A stretch of DNA of 64,000 bases, from NCBI GenBank assembly GCA_002964805.2, contig PUDQ02000001.1, positions 4,426,001 through 4,490,000 on the forward strand, written 5' to 3'. Position 1 is the stretch's first letter, and each line of letters opens with the position of its first letter. The notes beneath the pieces are model-generated. The model saw only the letters and a program-made list of their open reading frames with translations, made no database searches and was not told the origin of the DNA. The position numbers were made by a program, and so were the translations under genes. Origin of the DNA: Trametes villosa (lineage: Eukaryota; Basidiomycota; Agaricomycetes; Polyporales; Polyporaceae). Shown here piece after piece: positions 1 to 10,137 of this stretch.

Positions 1-783
1 TCAATGGCCTGCGCGTTGCGCCCTAGATGCGTGCGCGAGGGACTTGAACACTCAGCACTTCGAATTCCATTGGTTACCGGCCCCAGAACGCCCTGACCGA
101 CCCGCCACATGCGTCGGTCTGGAAGTCGCAATTTGTGGCTGACTCTAGCCGCCGAAGGCTCAGGCTCGGCGTACCGCCGCTTACGTAGCGGCACACGACG
201 CAAACTGGTGAGTGTGCGGCCTGTTCTGTTTACGAAAACTCACCAAATATATCACAGTGTTCGTATCGATGCGTGACTACGAGGATGGGGTGGTGCAACA
301 GTAGTGCATCTCCCTCGGCGATGCGCGTTGGCCACTCAATGAGTGCCGGAGGTTTATCTTTTCCTCCGTGAGCTAGGCCGCGCCGGTCGGGGCTTGGGAC
401 ACGGTCAAGCCCGAAACGGTCCTCGAGGAGTCCAGGGAAGAGGCTCACGCCCGATCGCAAAGGCCATCGGCGGCGCTTCATATTCTCCGCATGCAATCGT
501 CCAATGCGGACGCGACGAGGACCGGACTTCGCCGCACGAGCCCTCCCGCCCCAGCCCTTTGCTGCCGCCACGATCAGCACGCTCGGCAGAAGGGGCGGCG
601 GGGGTCGAGCGGCTTCCCATGGAGCGTTCTTCCTCGTCGCGATGATCGACGTTGGATCTCATTGCGCGCGCGCTCGCGGGTTCATATATGTACTCCCCCG
701 GCCGCGCGGGTTGGGCCGTGGTTGTGTTCACGTCCTGCCCCCATCCTGTGTGTTGCTGAGCAGCTGGTCGCGCGTCGGCGAAG
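1..783. other. Left-edge stretch, no confident gene
   Basis: No gene is supported here. A minus-strand open frame (about 230-580) stays open for 116 codons, lacks a clear ATG at its upstream end and resembles no family I recognise. It could be an exon of a gene leaving the window on the left, but could equally be chance in GC-rich DNA. The right end is the promoter and leader of the DUF6534 gene, with a TATA-like run at about 683-690, roughly 95 bp before its ATG. Confidence 0.4.
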
Positions 784-3066
784 ATGGAGTCCATTGACAG
801 CACGTTTGGAGCCGCCCTCATTGGCCTCATCGTCGGCGCATGGTACGTGCGATCTTCTCGTCAGAGGGGCGGCCGAGGTCAAGACTAATTTTGGGCAGCT
901 TGTTTGGCATCACCATCCTGCAGACGTGAGTTTCGGTATCTCATTCACAGTCGTCCCTCACTCACGTTCATGGCGACAGGTTTACCTACTTCGCGTATGC
1001 CGCCCAGCTCTTCAACACCCGATCATGCCGCCTAACTCTAATACAGAAACTACAATGAAGACAGCAAGCTTGTCAAGTCGCTCGTACGTGAACATCATAC
1101 TCTTGGCATGCTCCGTTCTGACCTCATTCCCGCAGGTTTTAATCCTAACGTACGCTCGCCGGGATCATCTCTTATATTCGTGGCCTGACGGTAGAATCCA
1201 GTATCCTGGACTCTCTACACCTCATCCTCTGCACGAGGACCATCTACTGGTGAGCACAATGGTTTCAACCTCGTAGTCCATCCGCTCAGCGCGATGGTTC
1301 AGGTATCTCATCACCAACTTCGGCAACTCCGACAACCTGGACATAACGACCTGGTACGTACACCTAAACTCGCGTATGCTCCCAATCCCTCAAACTTGTT
1401 CCGATGTAGGAGTATGGCTGTGAGTTCGGAATCTCGCTGCTGTATGCCGCTCTCTGATGACCGTTCGCGTCCAGCTGCAAACGGACTGCAACGTGAGTAT
1501 CCAGTGTTTTGCATATCTCCTGCCTCAGTCGATACTGACTCGCCTCCGTAGGGCCTCATCGGTTTGATTGTCGAAGCGTAAGCGGCTCTCCAAGCTCACA
1601 AACCCTCTGCAATCCTGACACATCCCATAGGTTCTTCGCCCGCCGCGTCTGGATGAGTGCGTAACGCCATACCTCTAACTCGACTCTGCTCTCACACGTC
1701 GCTCCCAGTGAGCCATAACTGGCTTATCACCGGTGTGATTGTGAGTGGATACCCAGTGCCACCAGCATGGAGATGCTGACTAGCTACTAAGCTGATTCTC
1801 GCGGCATTGCACTTTGGTATGCACGCTCCTCATCATGTCGCAACGTAGGCCGTACCTAACGATCATTCCCTGGCATACTATAGGGCTTGGAGTTGGTAAG
1901 AAACTATAATCATCCCACGCATTCCCGATACTCAGATTCTTTCACTTCCCTTCAGTCTTCACCGCACAATCGTACGCCGGCGCACCTCGTATAACAGCAC
2001 GCTCATACTGACGTCATGTAGATTCCTCCTAGGCCGCTTCTCGAAGTTCAAGAGCCTGACTGTAAGTTCCATTTTCTTCGTATTAAACGGCGAAAAGGCT
2101 CACGATGATCGTAGTGGGTGACGTGCCTTGGTTTGGGCGCCGCGGCTGCAGCCGACATTCTCATCGCCGGTTCGATGTGCTACTACCTGTATAAGAAGCG
2201 CACCGGTCTGAAGAGGTAGGGACGACGTTCCCGGCGGCCGTACGCTGTGTTGAACATGCTATGCCGCAGGACGGATTCTCTCGTCACAACGCTCATGGTG
2301 TATAGTATCAACACCGGCTTGGCCACCAGGTATGCCCACAACCATCACGTCTTCTACGGTCCTCGCTCACATGAAAACAGTGTTATCGGGACGATTGCTG
2401 TCATTTCGGTACGTGTCACCTCTGGAAGCTCTTGTTTGCGGGACTCATCCCCTGCTAGTTCGGCGCCATGCCCACGAACTTCATCTGGTTGGGCTTCTTC
2501 TGGATCATGGGCAAATGTGAGCGTTCAGTTCCTGGCTGCAACGAATTTGCCTGCTCAACCCTTCCCTCCTCTAGGCTATGTCAACTCCTTCCTCGCACTG
2601 TGCGTCCCATCTCTCGGCTTGTAACGCCCAAGGCAGAGCGCTGACACAGCCCCCCAGCCTAAACAGCCGCGACAGGCTTCGCGACAAGGTCACGAAGGCG
2701 GCGGTGCAGCTCAACCACGTCGGCCACGGCGGGCGCTCGTTCAACCAGTCCTTCACCGTCTCCGGGAACCCCATGGGCGCGCCCAAGGTATGCTCCCTGC
2801 CGTACCACCGTGCACATGCAGCGAGGCTGACTGGTCAGGACCGCAAGTCGCCCCCGTTGACCGGCGTGGCCGTCCAGATCGAGACGATCACGGACTACAG
2901 CAGCTACCACCCGCGGCAGGTGAGTGCCCTCGTGTTCTCGCGGCTTGTGGGCCTGGCTAGTGGATGCGGCGGCTGACTGTGTGGCGAGCAGGCGGGGCGG
3001 CAGGAGCCCATGACCCCGATCAAGGACGACGCGATGTCCACGTCTTCTGAGTCGCCCGAGGCGTGA
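784..3066 (+). CDS. DUF6534-type multi-pass membrane protein
   Basis: This is a multi-pass membrane protein of the DUF6534 family, which is abundant in Agaricomycetes and has no established function. Splicing by eye gives an N-terminus MESIDSTFGAALIGLIVGAW, then family landmarks in order: LFGITILQT, an RTIYW-like segment, ITNFGN, FFARRVW, a hydrophobic run ending CYYLYKKRTGLKR, then TNFIWLGFFWIMGKCYVNSF. After the last helix come SLNSRDRLRD and a hydrophilic Ser/Pro-rich cytoplasmic-looking tail ending SSESPEA. More than ten short exons are needed. Two are microexons, 12 nt at about 1884-1895 and 16 nt at about 1956-1971, both keeping the frame. A TATA-like element at 683-690 supports the ATG at 784. 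The family call is firm; exact splice sites in the 1.3-2.2 kb part are provisional. No function can be inferred from the neighbours. Confidence 0.82.
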
Positions 3067-3363
3067 CCCGAGTGTACAACTCCCGTGTTGTCTTTCTATG
3101 CTGTATATAGGTATGTGTATGCGGCGACGTCCGAGTGTCGGAGAGGTGCTGTTGCTATATGTATCCTCGGTAGTATTTAAAGAGACGTGCCATGGTCAGA
3201 GTTCTGCTCTAGAGCGCTCACAAAAGTGGAGACGTGCTGGCCTGACCCGCCGGCCCTCGAGTGCGTAACTCCGTCGGCCCGTTGTCGTGGTTTCCTCGAG
3301 AGCAGCTGGGCGCGTGCACGCAGGTGCACGCGTGCCAAGTGCGTCCGATGATGCGCACGCCAT

Positions 3364-3371
3364 CCCGCCGG
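3364..3371. repeat. 8-bp target-site duplication, left
   Basis: CCCGCCGG directly abuts the left end of the TIR element and is repeated identically at 4120-4127 on the other side. Confidence 0.75.
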
Positions 3372-4119
3372 AGGACCCCTGAAATTCCCTATAGTAGGCC
3401 GGCCGATAGACGCCGGTGTTTTGGGCCCTCCGTGTCCGGACAGATTTTTCCAAGTTTCGAGGTGATTTGTCCGGACCCTCGGCCAGCCTGCCCTCTCAAG
3501 CCAGCGGTGTCCGGACTTTCCGGCCGGCCCCTTCGGGGCCGGCGGGGTGTCCGGATGACCCGGCTGGCCTCCCATTTTTCGCAAATTTGTCCGGATTTTC
3601 CCCCCCAGCACCTGCGGGAGCCCAAATTTTGCCTTTCTTAACCCTCTATGTTGTCTGCCAAGGTATCTGCCGGGTTTCTCTATGCTTTCTGCTGTCCAGA
3701 GGCAGCCGGAGCCGTGGGCAGCACTCGGTGGAAGGGAAGCGCCGTCCGGGCGCCTCTTGTCTCTCTCTAATTCGACCCTTGCCGGTATACGTTTTCTGAA
3801 CAAACAGATCAAGCACGCGCTATAACAGCATGATAATGACCTTCTTATCTTCTACTGATGTCGGGTAATGGCCGGCTCGCGCGCGGCCGATGGCGTCAGT
3901 GCCCTGGCGACAGGCCCTCCCGGCGCTCGTGTCCGGACCCTGGGGCCGGCCAAAGTCGCTGAGCGGGGCCTCTGTCCGGACGGACCCGCCGGCCAGATGA
4001 CCCATTTTGGGCCTTCATGTCCGGACTTTGGACTGGCCTCCGGCCCCAAAAACCCCCAGACGCCGTCCGGATAACGGGCGTCTATCGGCCGGCCCACTAT
4101 AGGGATTTTCAGGGGTCCT
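3372..4119. mobile_element. 748-bp non-autonomous TIR transposon (hAT- or KDZ-like MITE)
   Basis: The element is bounded by inverted repeats at 3372-3414 and 4077-4119, 43 bp with two mismatches, beginning AGGACCCCTGAAA. Identical 8-bp copies of CCCGCCGG flank it; 8-bp duplications are typical of hAT elements and also occur with KDZ elements. It has no transposase-like reading frame, so it must be mobilised in trans. Inside, the motif TGTCCGGA occurs eight times in one orientation (five at 3433-3595, three at 3930-4025), with a CGTCCGGA variant at about 4064-4071. These sit in the two subterminal thirds, as expected for transposase-binding arrays. The central part (about 3640-3850) lacks them. 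Superfamily is uncertain because the termini lack a canonical hAT CA(A/G)(T/G)G start. Confidence 0.78.
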
Positions 4120-4127
4120 CCCGCCGG
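4120..4127. repeat. 8-bp target-site duplication, right
   Basis: Second copy of CCCGCCGG, identical to 3364-3371, immediately outside the right inverted repeat. Confidence 0.75.
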
Positions 4128-4425
4128 CTGGTGGTATATATACTCCCCTGCACGCCGCGTGAAGCCCCATAACCTTCCGCGCACTAGAGCCTTATTCGAG
4201 AAGTCCAGGCGCACGGTTGCGCCACGACGGGCGCGCTTCGCGGGTTCTTGTGCGTGCGCTGGCACGCGGGAAATAGACGTGCTCGGAGCCGTTCCTGGGG
4301 GCTGACCATGCGCCCGGCGGTCCCGTACCCAGCGGCCCGTCGTCGTCGTTTCTTCGAGGCAACTCGTGTTCTGTGCGCTGGCCCGATGACGCGCACTGCG
4401 CCATAACAACCGGCGGGGGTTTGTG

Positions 4426-4432
4426 TATATAT
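4426..4432 (+). promoter_or_regulatory. TATA box of the esterase gene
   Basis: TATATAT lies 38-44 bp before the ATG at 4470, implying a very short leader. The duplicated upstream copy has a matching TATATATA at 4135-4142. Confidence 0.5.
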
Positions 4433-4469
4433 GCGCCGGCGGAAGGGGGATGGGTGCACCACCTGCACG

Positions 4470-5520
4470 ATGCTGAGCCTTACTGCTACCCTTACTCTTG
4501 CCCTCGCCGCGTTGACGCAGCATGCGGACGCTGCGAAGGTCCTCCTCGCGGGGGACTCGACGATGGCTGTCACTGGTGGCGGCAGCGGTACCGGAACTGC
4601 AGGTTCGTGCCACCTCGCGCAAACGATGTGCGACGCCCGCTGAACTTCATGTAGGCTGGGGCGCGTTCCTCGGGCAGTACCTCACGATCCCCGTGACGAA
4701 CGACGCGATCGGCGGACGCTCCGCGCGCTCGTTCACGGACGAGGGCCGGTTCACGAGCCTGATCAACTCGGCGGCGAAGGGCGACTTCGTGATCATCGAG
4801 TTCGGGCACAACGACGGCTCCGCGGGCGCGGTCGACAACGGGCGCCAGGATGCGAAAACCAACGGCTACTCTGACACGCAGGTCGTCACCGACTCCACGT
4901 GCGCTTTGTCTTGTGTTGTGAAGCGTTTGTGGGGGGCTGACGAGGCGCTGCAGTGGGAAGTCGATCACGATCCATTCGTTCAACTTCTACATCACGAACG
5001 CGGTGCGCGCGCTGCAGGCGAAGGGTCAGTTCAACAGATGGAAGAGACAGAGAGCAAGGAAGCTGACCGTATGCTTGTCCAGGCGCGATCCCCATCGTCT
5101 CGTCGCAGACGCCCGACAACATCTGGTCGGGCAACAAGCTCGGCGGGCCGTCGCGCTTCGTGCAGTACGCGGCGGACGTCGCGAAGAACACGTCGGCGAC
5201 GTACGTTGACCACTTCGCCTATGTCGCGCAGGCGTACAACGTGAGTGTCTTGCGAGTTCGAATGGTATAGACGAGGACTCACTGGGATATAGGCGCTCGG
5301 GGAGACGACTGTGAACACATACTACCCGAACGACCACACGCACACGTCCCCCACGGGCGCGAACGTGGTTGCGGAGGCCTTCGTGCGCGGGCTGCTCTGC
5401 GGGAACAGCGCGCTGAAGGCGTCCGTGAACAGCGCCGGGAAGGCTGTCCCCAGTACGTTGCTTCCTCGGAAATGGCGCGCATCTATTGGCTGACGAACTT
5501 CTGCAGATGGATGCCTGTAA
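4470..5520 (+). CDS. Rhamnogalacturonan acetylesterase (CE12, SGNH hydrolase)
   Basis: This secreted esterase removes acetyl groups from the rhamnogalacturonan I backbone of pectin, in the extracellular space. The N-terminus is a signal peptide ([21 protein letters not shown]) directly followed by [11 protein letters not shown], whose Ser is the SGNH block-I nucleophile. Then come [22 protein letters not shown] (block-II Gly), IIEFGHNDG (block-III Asn) and, near the C-terminus, [18 protein letters not shown] with the catalytic Asp-x-x-His pair. The frame ends in NGCL, matching the Cys-terminated end of characterised CE12 esterases. There are about five short introns (first at about 4603-4654, last ending at about 5506). 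The start was chosen because it gives a clean signal peptide 38 bp after a TATA box. The upstream region carries a promoter duplication and a TIR element, which could affect expression (inference). Confidence 0.9.
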
Positions 5521-5845
5521 GACACTAAAATCTGGCAGGGTACGGCGGTTGTCCCTTCGGCGTGTGATGTTCGCGGATGGATATGCTCGCCCATGCTTTA
5601 TGGATGCTGTCGACTTCGAGTACACAAAACCTACATACGCCTCAATCGCATTCCGTCTTGGGTGAACTCGCATCTGCATGAAATGTGCATGAAAAGGCTT
5701 GACAACGACTTCGGATTGATATCATACATACACACCGAGGCACAGTCAAGGTACACACAGTCGACGAGGCTGTGGGAGGCACTGCGTGCAAGCGATGGAG
5801 GAGTCTACAGAACCGGTGCTCAATGAACCCGTATACGAATCACGT
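5521..5845. other. Convergent intergenic region
   Basis: This 325-bp stretch separates the 3' ends of the esterase (+) and the sedolisin (-). It is less GC-rich than its neighbours and should hold both 3' UTRs. I see no other feature. Confidence 0.5.
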
Positions 5846-7983
5846 CTATGGACTCTCGGGCCGAAGCCCGACAGCGGTGAGCAGACTGGTGAAGTTGGGT
5901 GTGCCAAGGCCGGTAACCTACGGAACCATAGCGATCCGAGTAAGTATACGTCTGACCGGGCACAACCACCGAAAGTACGCACCGGGTCCCAGCCCGCCAG
6001 CGCGGGGAAGCTGGTCGACCCGCAGCCTGGGTTCGAACCCGCCGTGACGTCGTTCAGCGCGCTCGCGCCCGCCTCCGAGTACAAGAACGGGTTGAGGAAC
6101 CCGAGCGGGCTCTTCCCCGCCGCCAATAGACGGTCGTTGAGCAGCGCAACGACGCTCGCGAACGTCGGGCTCGACGCGCTTGTGCCGGACACGATCTTCA
6201 GCGCGCCGTTGACGACAGTAGTGAAGTTCGTGCCCTGGGCGGAGACGTCGGGATACCCGCGCCCGCTCGTGTTGAACCGACCGGCATTCGCTTTGCCCCC
6301 GGGTCCAGCGATGTACTGAGCCACCGCGGATTTCTGGTAAGGCGGTGCGGAGAAGACGTTGGAGAAGCCGCCAGACGAGAAGGCTGCAGCTACCTCTGGG
6401 CCTATCCCTGTCGTGGCGCCAACGGAGGTAAGGCTGAATGCGGGTCAGCTTCGAAAAGAGCGCAAGAACTGAGTACTAACAAGGGGCAGCCAGAGGGGAA
6501 GGTCGGGACGAAGGTGACACAGGTTGGATGGTTCTCGGCATGTCCACCGGCCACTCCGCCATCGCCTGACGCAAATAGGATGGAAACCCCCCGAGCTCCG
6601 AGCTGCGCGTACGCGTTGCAGAGGCTCCTGAGAAGCAAAGGCTGGTGAGACAGAGCATTGCTGATATTGGTGATGTGGCGTACAGGGCAAGGGGTCTCAA
6701 TATCTCTGCCTCCTCAAAACCATAGCTAGTCGTGAGGACTTGAGGTGGGGCTGTCTCATTGAGTAAGGCGTTGATAGTATCTAGGAAGCCGTCCAGGCCG
6801 TCCGAAAACTTGTCGCCAACGGTGACAAACCTCACGGGGACAGCTGTAGCCACACCCACGGTATACTCGATGTCCTGGTTCTGTTGATTGAATGTTTCGG
6901 TATTCTCTTGCAACATGCTGGAAACATGGATGACCTACAGCCTCGATGCCAGCCTTACCCGGTGTTTGGTCGTTCTGACCCCCGTCAATGCTCTTCAGGC
7001 TAAACGTCGTGTTTGGGTTCATGTCCTTGCGGAACTCCTGCAAGAAGTCCTAACGACCCCGCCCCAAGAGTTGAGTACTCGAGTACGATAGCTATCGGAC
7101 ATGACATGGCTTACCTTCAGGTCTGCCTCGCTGGCGTTCTGGGCGAAGTAGCCAGTCACGCCGAGCCCATTTGTTGATTCTGTTGCCGGCGTGGTGGGAA
7201 TATCGTACAGAGCTTGTAGACACAACGGTGTGATTGCGACGAGGCAGGAAGCGGGAACAACGTTTGCGGCATCGCTTTGAACGTGTGCGCGCGGCACCGG
7301 AGGAGAAGCTCGGGCTGCAGGCACCAGTGATTGGATAACGGCGAACCTGTACAAGGAGAACCTCAGCTAGGCTCAACGTCCGCATCGGGCTCGACTGACG
7401 TTGTTGTGGGATGAACGAGATCAAGATGGCCCTTCAGGTGCGTCGGAATAGAGTAGGATAAGGTCCGGATGAGCGTGCGGCCCGTCGCATCGTGCTGGTA
7501 CGCGGAGTAATGGGCGCCAAGAAGCTCGTTGGCTTTGCTCACCGGCATCTCGACCGCCAGCCAGTCCCCGGCGGGCGAGACGGGCGTCGCATGGACTCCG
7601 TTGTCGGAGAGCCAGGCATTCACGGCGGTGACGCTCTCCGGCTTCGGCGCAACGTACGCCTCGACCTGTTGCCGCGGCATGAGCGACGCTGTGCGCAGTG
7701 CTGAACGAATAGTACATACCTCCTCCTTGGAGAGGTGCTTGCCGTAGTTGCGGCTAGACGGAGTGCTGACGTCGTAGAGCCTCTCCTCGAGGCCGGGAAA
7801 GTTGCCCTGCACGAGCGCAATGCGAAGCTGAATAACGGTGTCGGGCGGCGCGGCACCGTGCGAGGAAAACCCCGCAGGGATCCCCGCACGAGCCTCATGC
7901 GGCTGTAAATTCGAGGAGATTGCTGCCGTACCGAGCGAGGAGTAGGCAAGCAAGAGCGCTGGAAAAATGCCGACGGCGACCAT
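5846..7983 (-). CDS. Sedolisin-type serine carboxyl protease (S53, tripeptidyl-peptidase-like)
   Basis: This is a secreted acid protease of the sedolisin family. Its signal peptide starts MVAVGIFPALLLAYSS. An activation (pro-kumamolisin) domain follows, with GNFPGLEERLYDVSTPSSRN, YGKHLSKEE, VEAYVAPKPES and LSYSIPTHLKGHLDLVHP. The catalytic domain begins around TPLCLQALYDIPTTP and has all expected active-site residues: Glu and Asp in AGIEANQDIEYTVG, the oxyanion-hole Asp in FASGDGGV and the Ser in SGTSASSP. The C-terminal calcium-site region reads NDVTAGSNPGC and GWDPVTGLGTPNF, and the protein ends RPESP. About eight introns are needed, the last at about 5937-5985. The gene looks complete. It diverges from RTT109. 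Aorsin, grifolisin and TPP-type sedolisins cannot be told apart here; S53 itself is secure. Confidence 0.92.
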
Positions 7984-8481
7984 GTTGTTCGAAGAGCCGG
8001 TGCTGAGGGAGACGGAGGGGATGTCTTGCGTCTCTGCCTGCGCATCGTGTTAGCTTTATAGTAGTTTGCCTTGCTCGTCAGAGCAAGGCTCTCAACCCTC
8101 ATTAATATCAATATTCGCGGTGCATCAAACTCTGCACCGCGTCAAAATAGAGTTGACGAGCAAGGATCAGCGCCGGGCCCCAGCAGGCGCACTTCGAGTC
8201 AATGACTCCGTCGCCATTAATTGACAAAGGACGCGCAGAGTACAAGATGGATGAGGAGTGAGAGATCGTGCGGCGAGTCGCGCGCCACAACGGCCAGAGT
8301 GGCGGGAATTGCCGGATTGAAACGGGCGTCACTCGGGCGCTCTGTCTGGGAATGTTGGTGAGAGACCGCGATGGACGCCGCGCTCCCTGCCTCGCTACGT
8401 CCTCCTGCCGCCTGCGCACCTTCCTACTCGTCTCCATGTGCTAGAACTACCTCCTGAACACCGCCAGAATCTGTTACTCCG
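7984..8481. promoter_or_regulatory. Divergent promoter, sedolisin / RTT109
   Basis: This 498-bp region lies between two divergent start codons and must hold both promoters. An AT-rich segment with TTTATAG lies about 70 bp upstream of the protease ATG. No further element is identified. Confidence 0.45.
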
Positions 8482-10137
8482 ATGAGCCTTCGCGACAAGC
8501 TGCTTGCCGCGCTCGCGGACCTTCCAGGGACGCGTACGTTCCACGTCCACGTCCTCACGTCCTCCCCGCGCAAGCACAACGGTCTCTTCCCGTACGTCCG
8601 CCCACGACCCAGGGCTTACCTACAAGACGTCTTCGTGCTCCTCTCCGAGCAGGCTGCGCCCGACGCGCCGCGCGTCCTTGTCACCGCCCTCGAGGCGTCT
8701 GTCTACAACGTCCCCGCCACGTCCTGCGGCGTGCTCTACATCTCCAAGGTCGACTCCTCTGGGCACGCCTCCGCGCCCTCGCCAACTGCCGCTCTCGTAC
8801 GCGCGTTTTTGACGTACTATGCCGACCCCGCGACGCGCCCGATATCTGTGCGCCACCTCTGGATCCAGCTGTTCGCGCGCGCTCAAGGCCAGTACCTCTT
8901 CCCGAACTCGGCCGAGTACGAGGGCAAGCGCCCACTGTCGGACGTGAAGCTGTGTGCGTGGTGGAGACGTATCTTTGGCGAGGTCGCGGCGGAGGTCGCG
9001 CGGCGCTTGAAGGGGAGCGGGAAGGTCAGGCTGTACTACATCCTCCCGGGGTATGGGGAGCTTGAGGCGACACACACGCTAGGGCACGCCCTACCGAGTG
9101 CTTCCTCTTCGGATGGGGCTGCTACCCCGGTGCAGTGGGCGTATGGGCATCCGTACGCGCAGACTGAGATCCCTCTACCGTGTCCGGGGAGTGCGGGTGA
9201 GGAGGAGAAGCCGCACCTGGGACACTTCATCCCGTGGTTCGACGACGACCCGAAGTCGCGTTTCATAGACGAGGTCGCGCTCATCACGAACTCCGAGGGC
9301 GTCCGCTCGCCCGAGCGTAAACGGCCGCGAGCGCTAACCGGCACGCGGGCACACGGCGAGGGGAAGGCAGGGAAGGAGAAGGAGAAGGATGAGGAGGACC
9401 AGGGGAAGAAGGAGAAGGAGAAGAGCAAGGACGAGAAAAAGTACCCCTCGGGCGAGCTCGCGGACGTCTCCGCGGACGAGTTCTGGGAGCGCATGTCGTT
9501 CCGGCAGGAGTGCGTCGCAGGCGCGGTCACGGGATTCTTCGCCATGGGCATCTCCACGCCCGCCCCCGTCGACGCCGCGGGCACCGACAAGGAGAAGGTG
9601 GCACAGCCGTCACCGCTCGCGCCCCAGCCGGGGCAGCTGGCGCCGCGCATGGTGCGCCGCATCGTCGCGACGCTCATGAACCACCACGAGTTCTCGACGC
9701 GCGAGCGCGCGGTGCGCGCCACGGAGACGCTCGAGGCTGCGATCAAGGGCCTCTGCGAGGACGCCCCCGTCATCCCTTCGTCAACACAAGTAAACGAAAC
9801 CGAAAACGAGCCTGACCGCCCGCGCACCCCCGAACCTGATCCTGCGACACTCGACGTCCCGCGCACGCCTCCGCCGAACCGGTCGCATCTGCGCGCGCCA
9901 GCGGGCGGAGACGCGCTTCCGGAGATCTCACCCAACCCCTTCCCGGAACCCGTCGCGTCGCTCGAGACATACACGTCGCACATCTATGGGAGCATCGAGG
10001 TGCGGAACCCACCGCTCGCGCCGCGCGTGGCCGCGAACGGGTCTGCAGACGCTTCGAGCACCGCGGCAGGAGGATCGACGAGCGCGCCGGTGACGGTGCT
10101 GCAGGTGCGCAAGAAGAGGAAGCCCGCGGCGCCCTGA
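8482..10137 (+). CDS. RTT109: Histone H3-K56 acetyltransferase Rtt109
   Basis: Rtt109 is the fungal acetyltransferase that, with histone chaperones, acetylates H3 Lys56 (and N-terminal lysines) on new histones during S phase in the nucleus. The 551-residue protein is one uninterrupted exon, rare in this window. Landmarks are LFPYVRPRPRAY, ALEASVYNVPATSCGVLYIS, HLWIQLFARAQGQYLFPNS, LCAWWRRIF and HFIPWFDDDPKSRFIDEVA. The Lys of the DDPKSRF motif (residue about 258) corresponds to the autoacetylated Lys290 of the yeast enzyme. Between residues about 280 and 320 is a Lys/Glu/Asp-rich insert (KEKEKDEEDQGKKEKEK region), followed by ADEFWERMSFRQECVAGAVT, the usual C-terminal part of the fold. The last 170 residues are Pro-rich and end in a basic RKKRKP cluster, a plausible nuclear signal. 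The start gives the conserved N-terminus. Confidence 0.93.
   Translation: MSLRDKLLAALADLPGTRTFHVHVLTSSPRKHNGLFPYVRPRPRAYLQDVFVLLSEQAAPDAPRVLVTALEASVYNVPATSCGVLYISKVDSSGHASAPSPTAALVRAFLTYYADPATRPISVRHLWIQLFARAQGQYLFPNSAEYEGKRPLSDVKLCAWWRRIFGEVAAEVARRLKGSGKVRLYYILPGYGELEATHTLGHALPSASSSDGAATPVQWAYGHPYAQTEIPLPCPGSAGEEEKPHLGHFIPWFDDDPKSRFIDEVALITNSEGVRSPERKRPRALTGTRAHGEGKAGKEKEKDEEDQGKKEKEKSKDEKKYPSGELADVSADEFWERMSFRQECVAGAVTGFFAMGISTPAPVDAAGTDKEKVAQPSPLAPQPGQLAPRMVRRIVATLMNHHEFSTRERAVRATETLEAAIKGLCEDAPVIPSSTQVNETENEPDRPRTPEPDPATLDVPRTPPPNRSHLRAPAGGDALPEISPNPFPEPVASLETYTSHIYGSIEVRNPPLAPRVAANGSADASSTAAGGSTSAPVTVLQVRKKRKPAAP

Larger units (their letters stand above)
3225..4445 (+). repeat. Tandemly duplicated promoter segment (two copies)
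   Basis: About 150 bp upstream of the esterase TATA box (copy B, about 4280-4445) is recognisable again at about 3225-3371 continuing at 4128-4145 (copy A). Shared blocks in order are GACGTGCT, CGGCCCGT followed by a TTTC(C/T)TCGAG stretch, GTGCG, CCGATGA(T/C)GCGCAC, CCGGC and a TATATAT box. Copy A is split by the 748-bp TIR element. No esterase coding sequence follows copy A, so it looks like a promoter-only duplication or the remnant of a lost paralogue. Confidence 0.55.

Noticed and set aside
30..60. Possible minus-strand tRNA end (GTTCAAGTCCC)
   Set aside because: The bases on each side do not form a T-stem, and no box A sits at the right distance.
6020..6036. GGTTCGAACCC, resembling a tRNA B box
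   Set aside because: It lies inside the coding sequence of the sedolisin (GSNPGCGSTS region on the minus strand), and no acceptor or anticodon stems can be folded around it.
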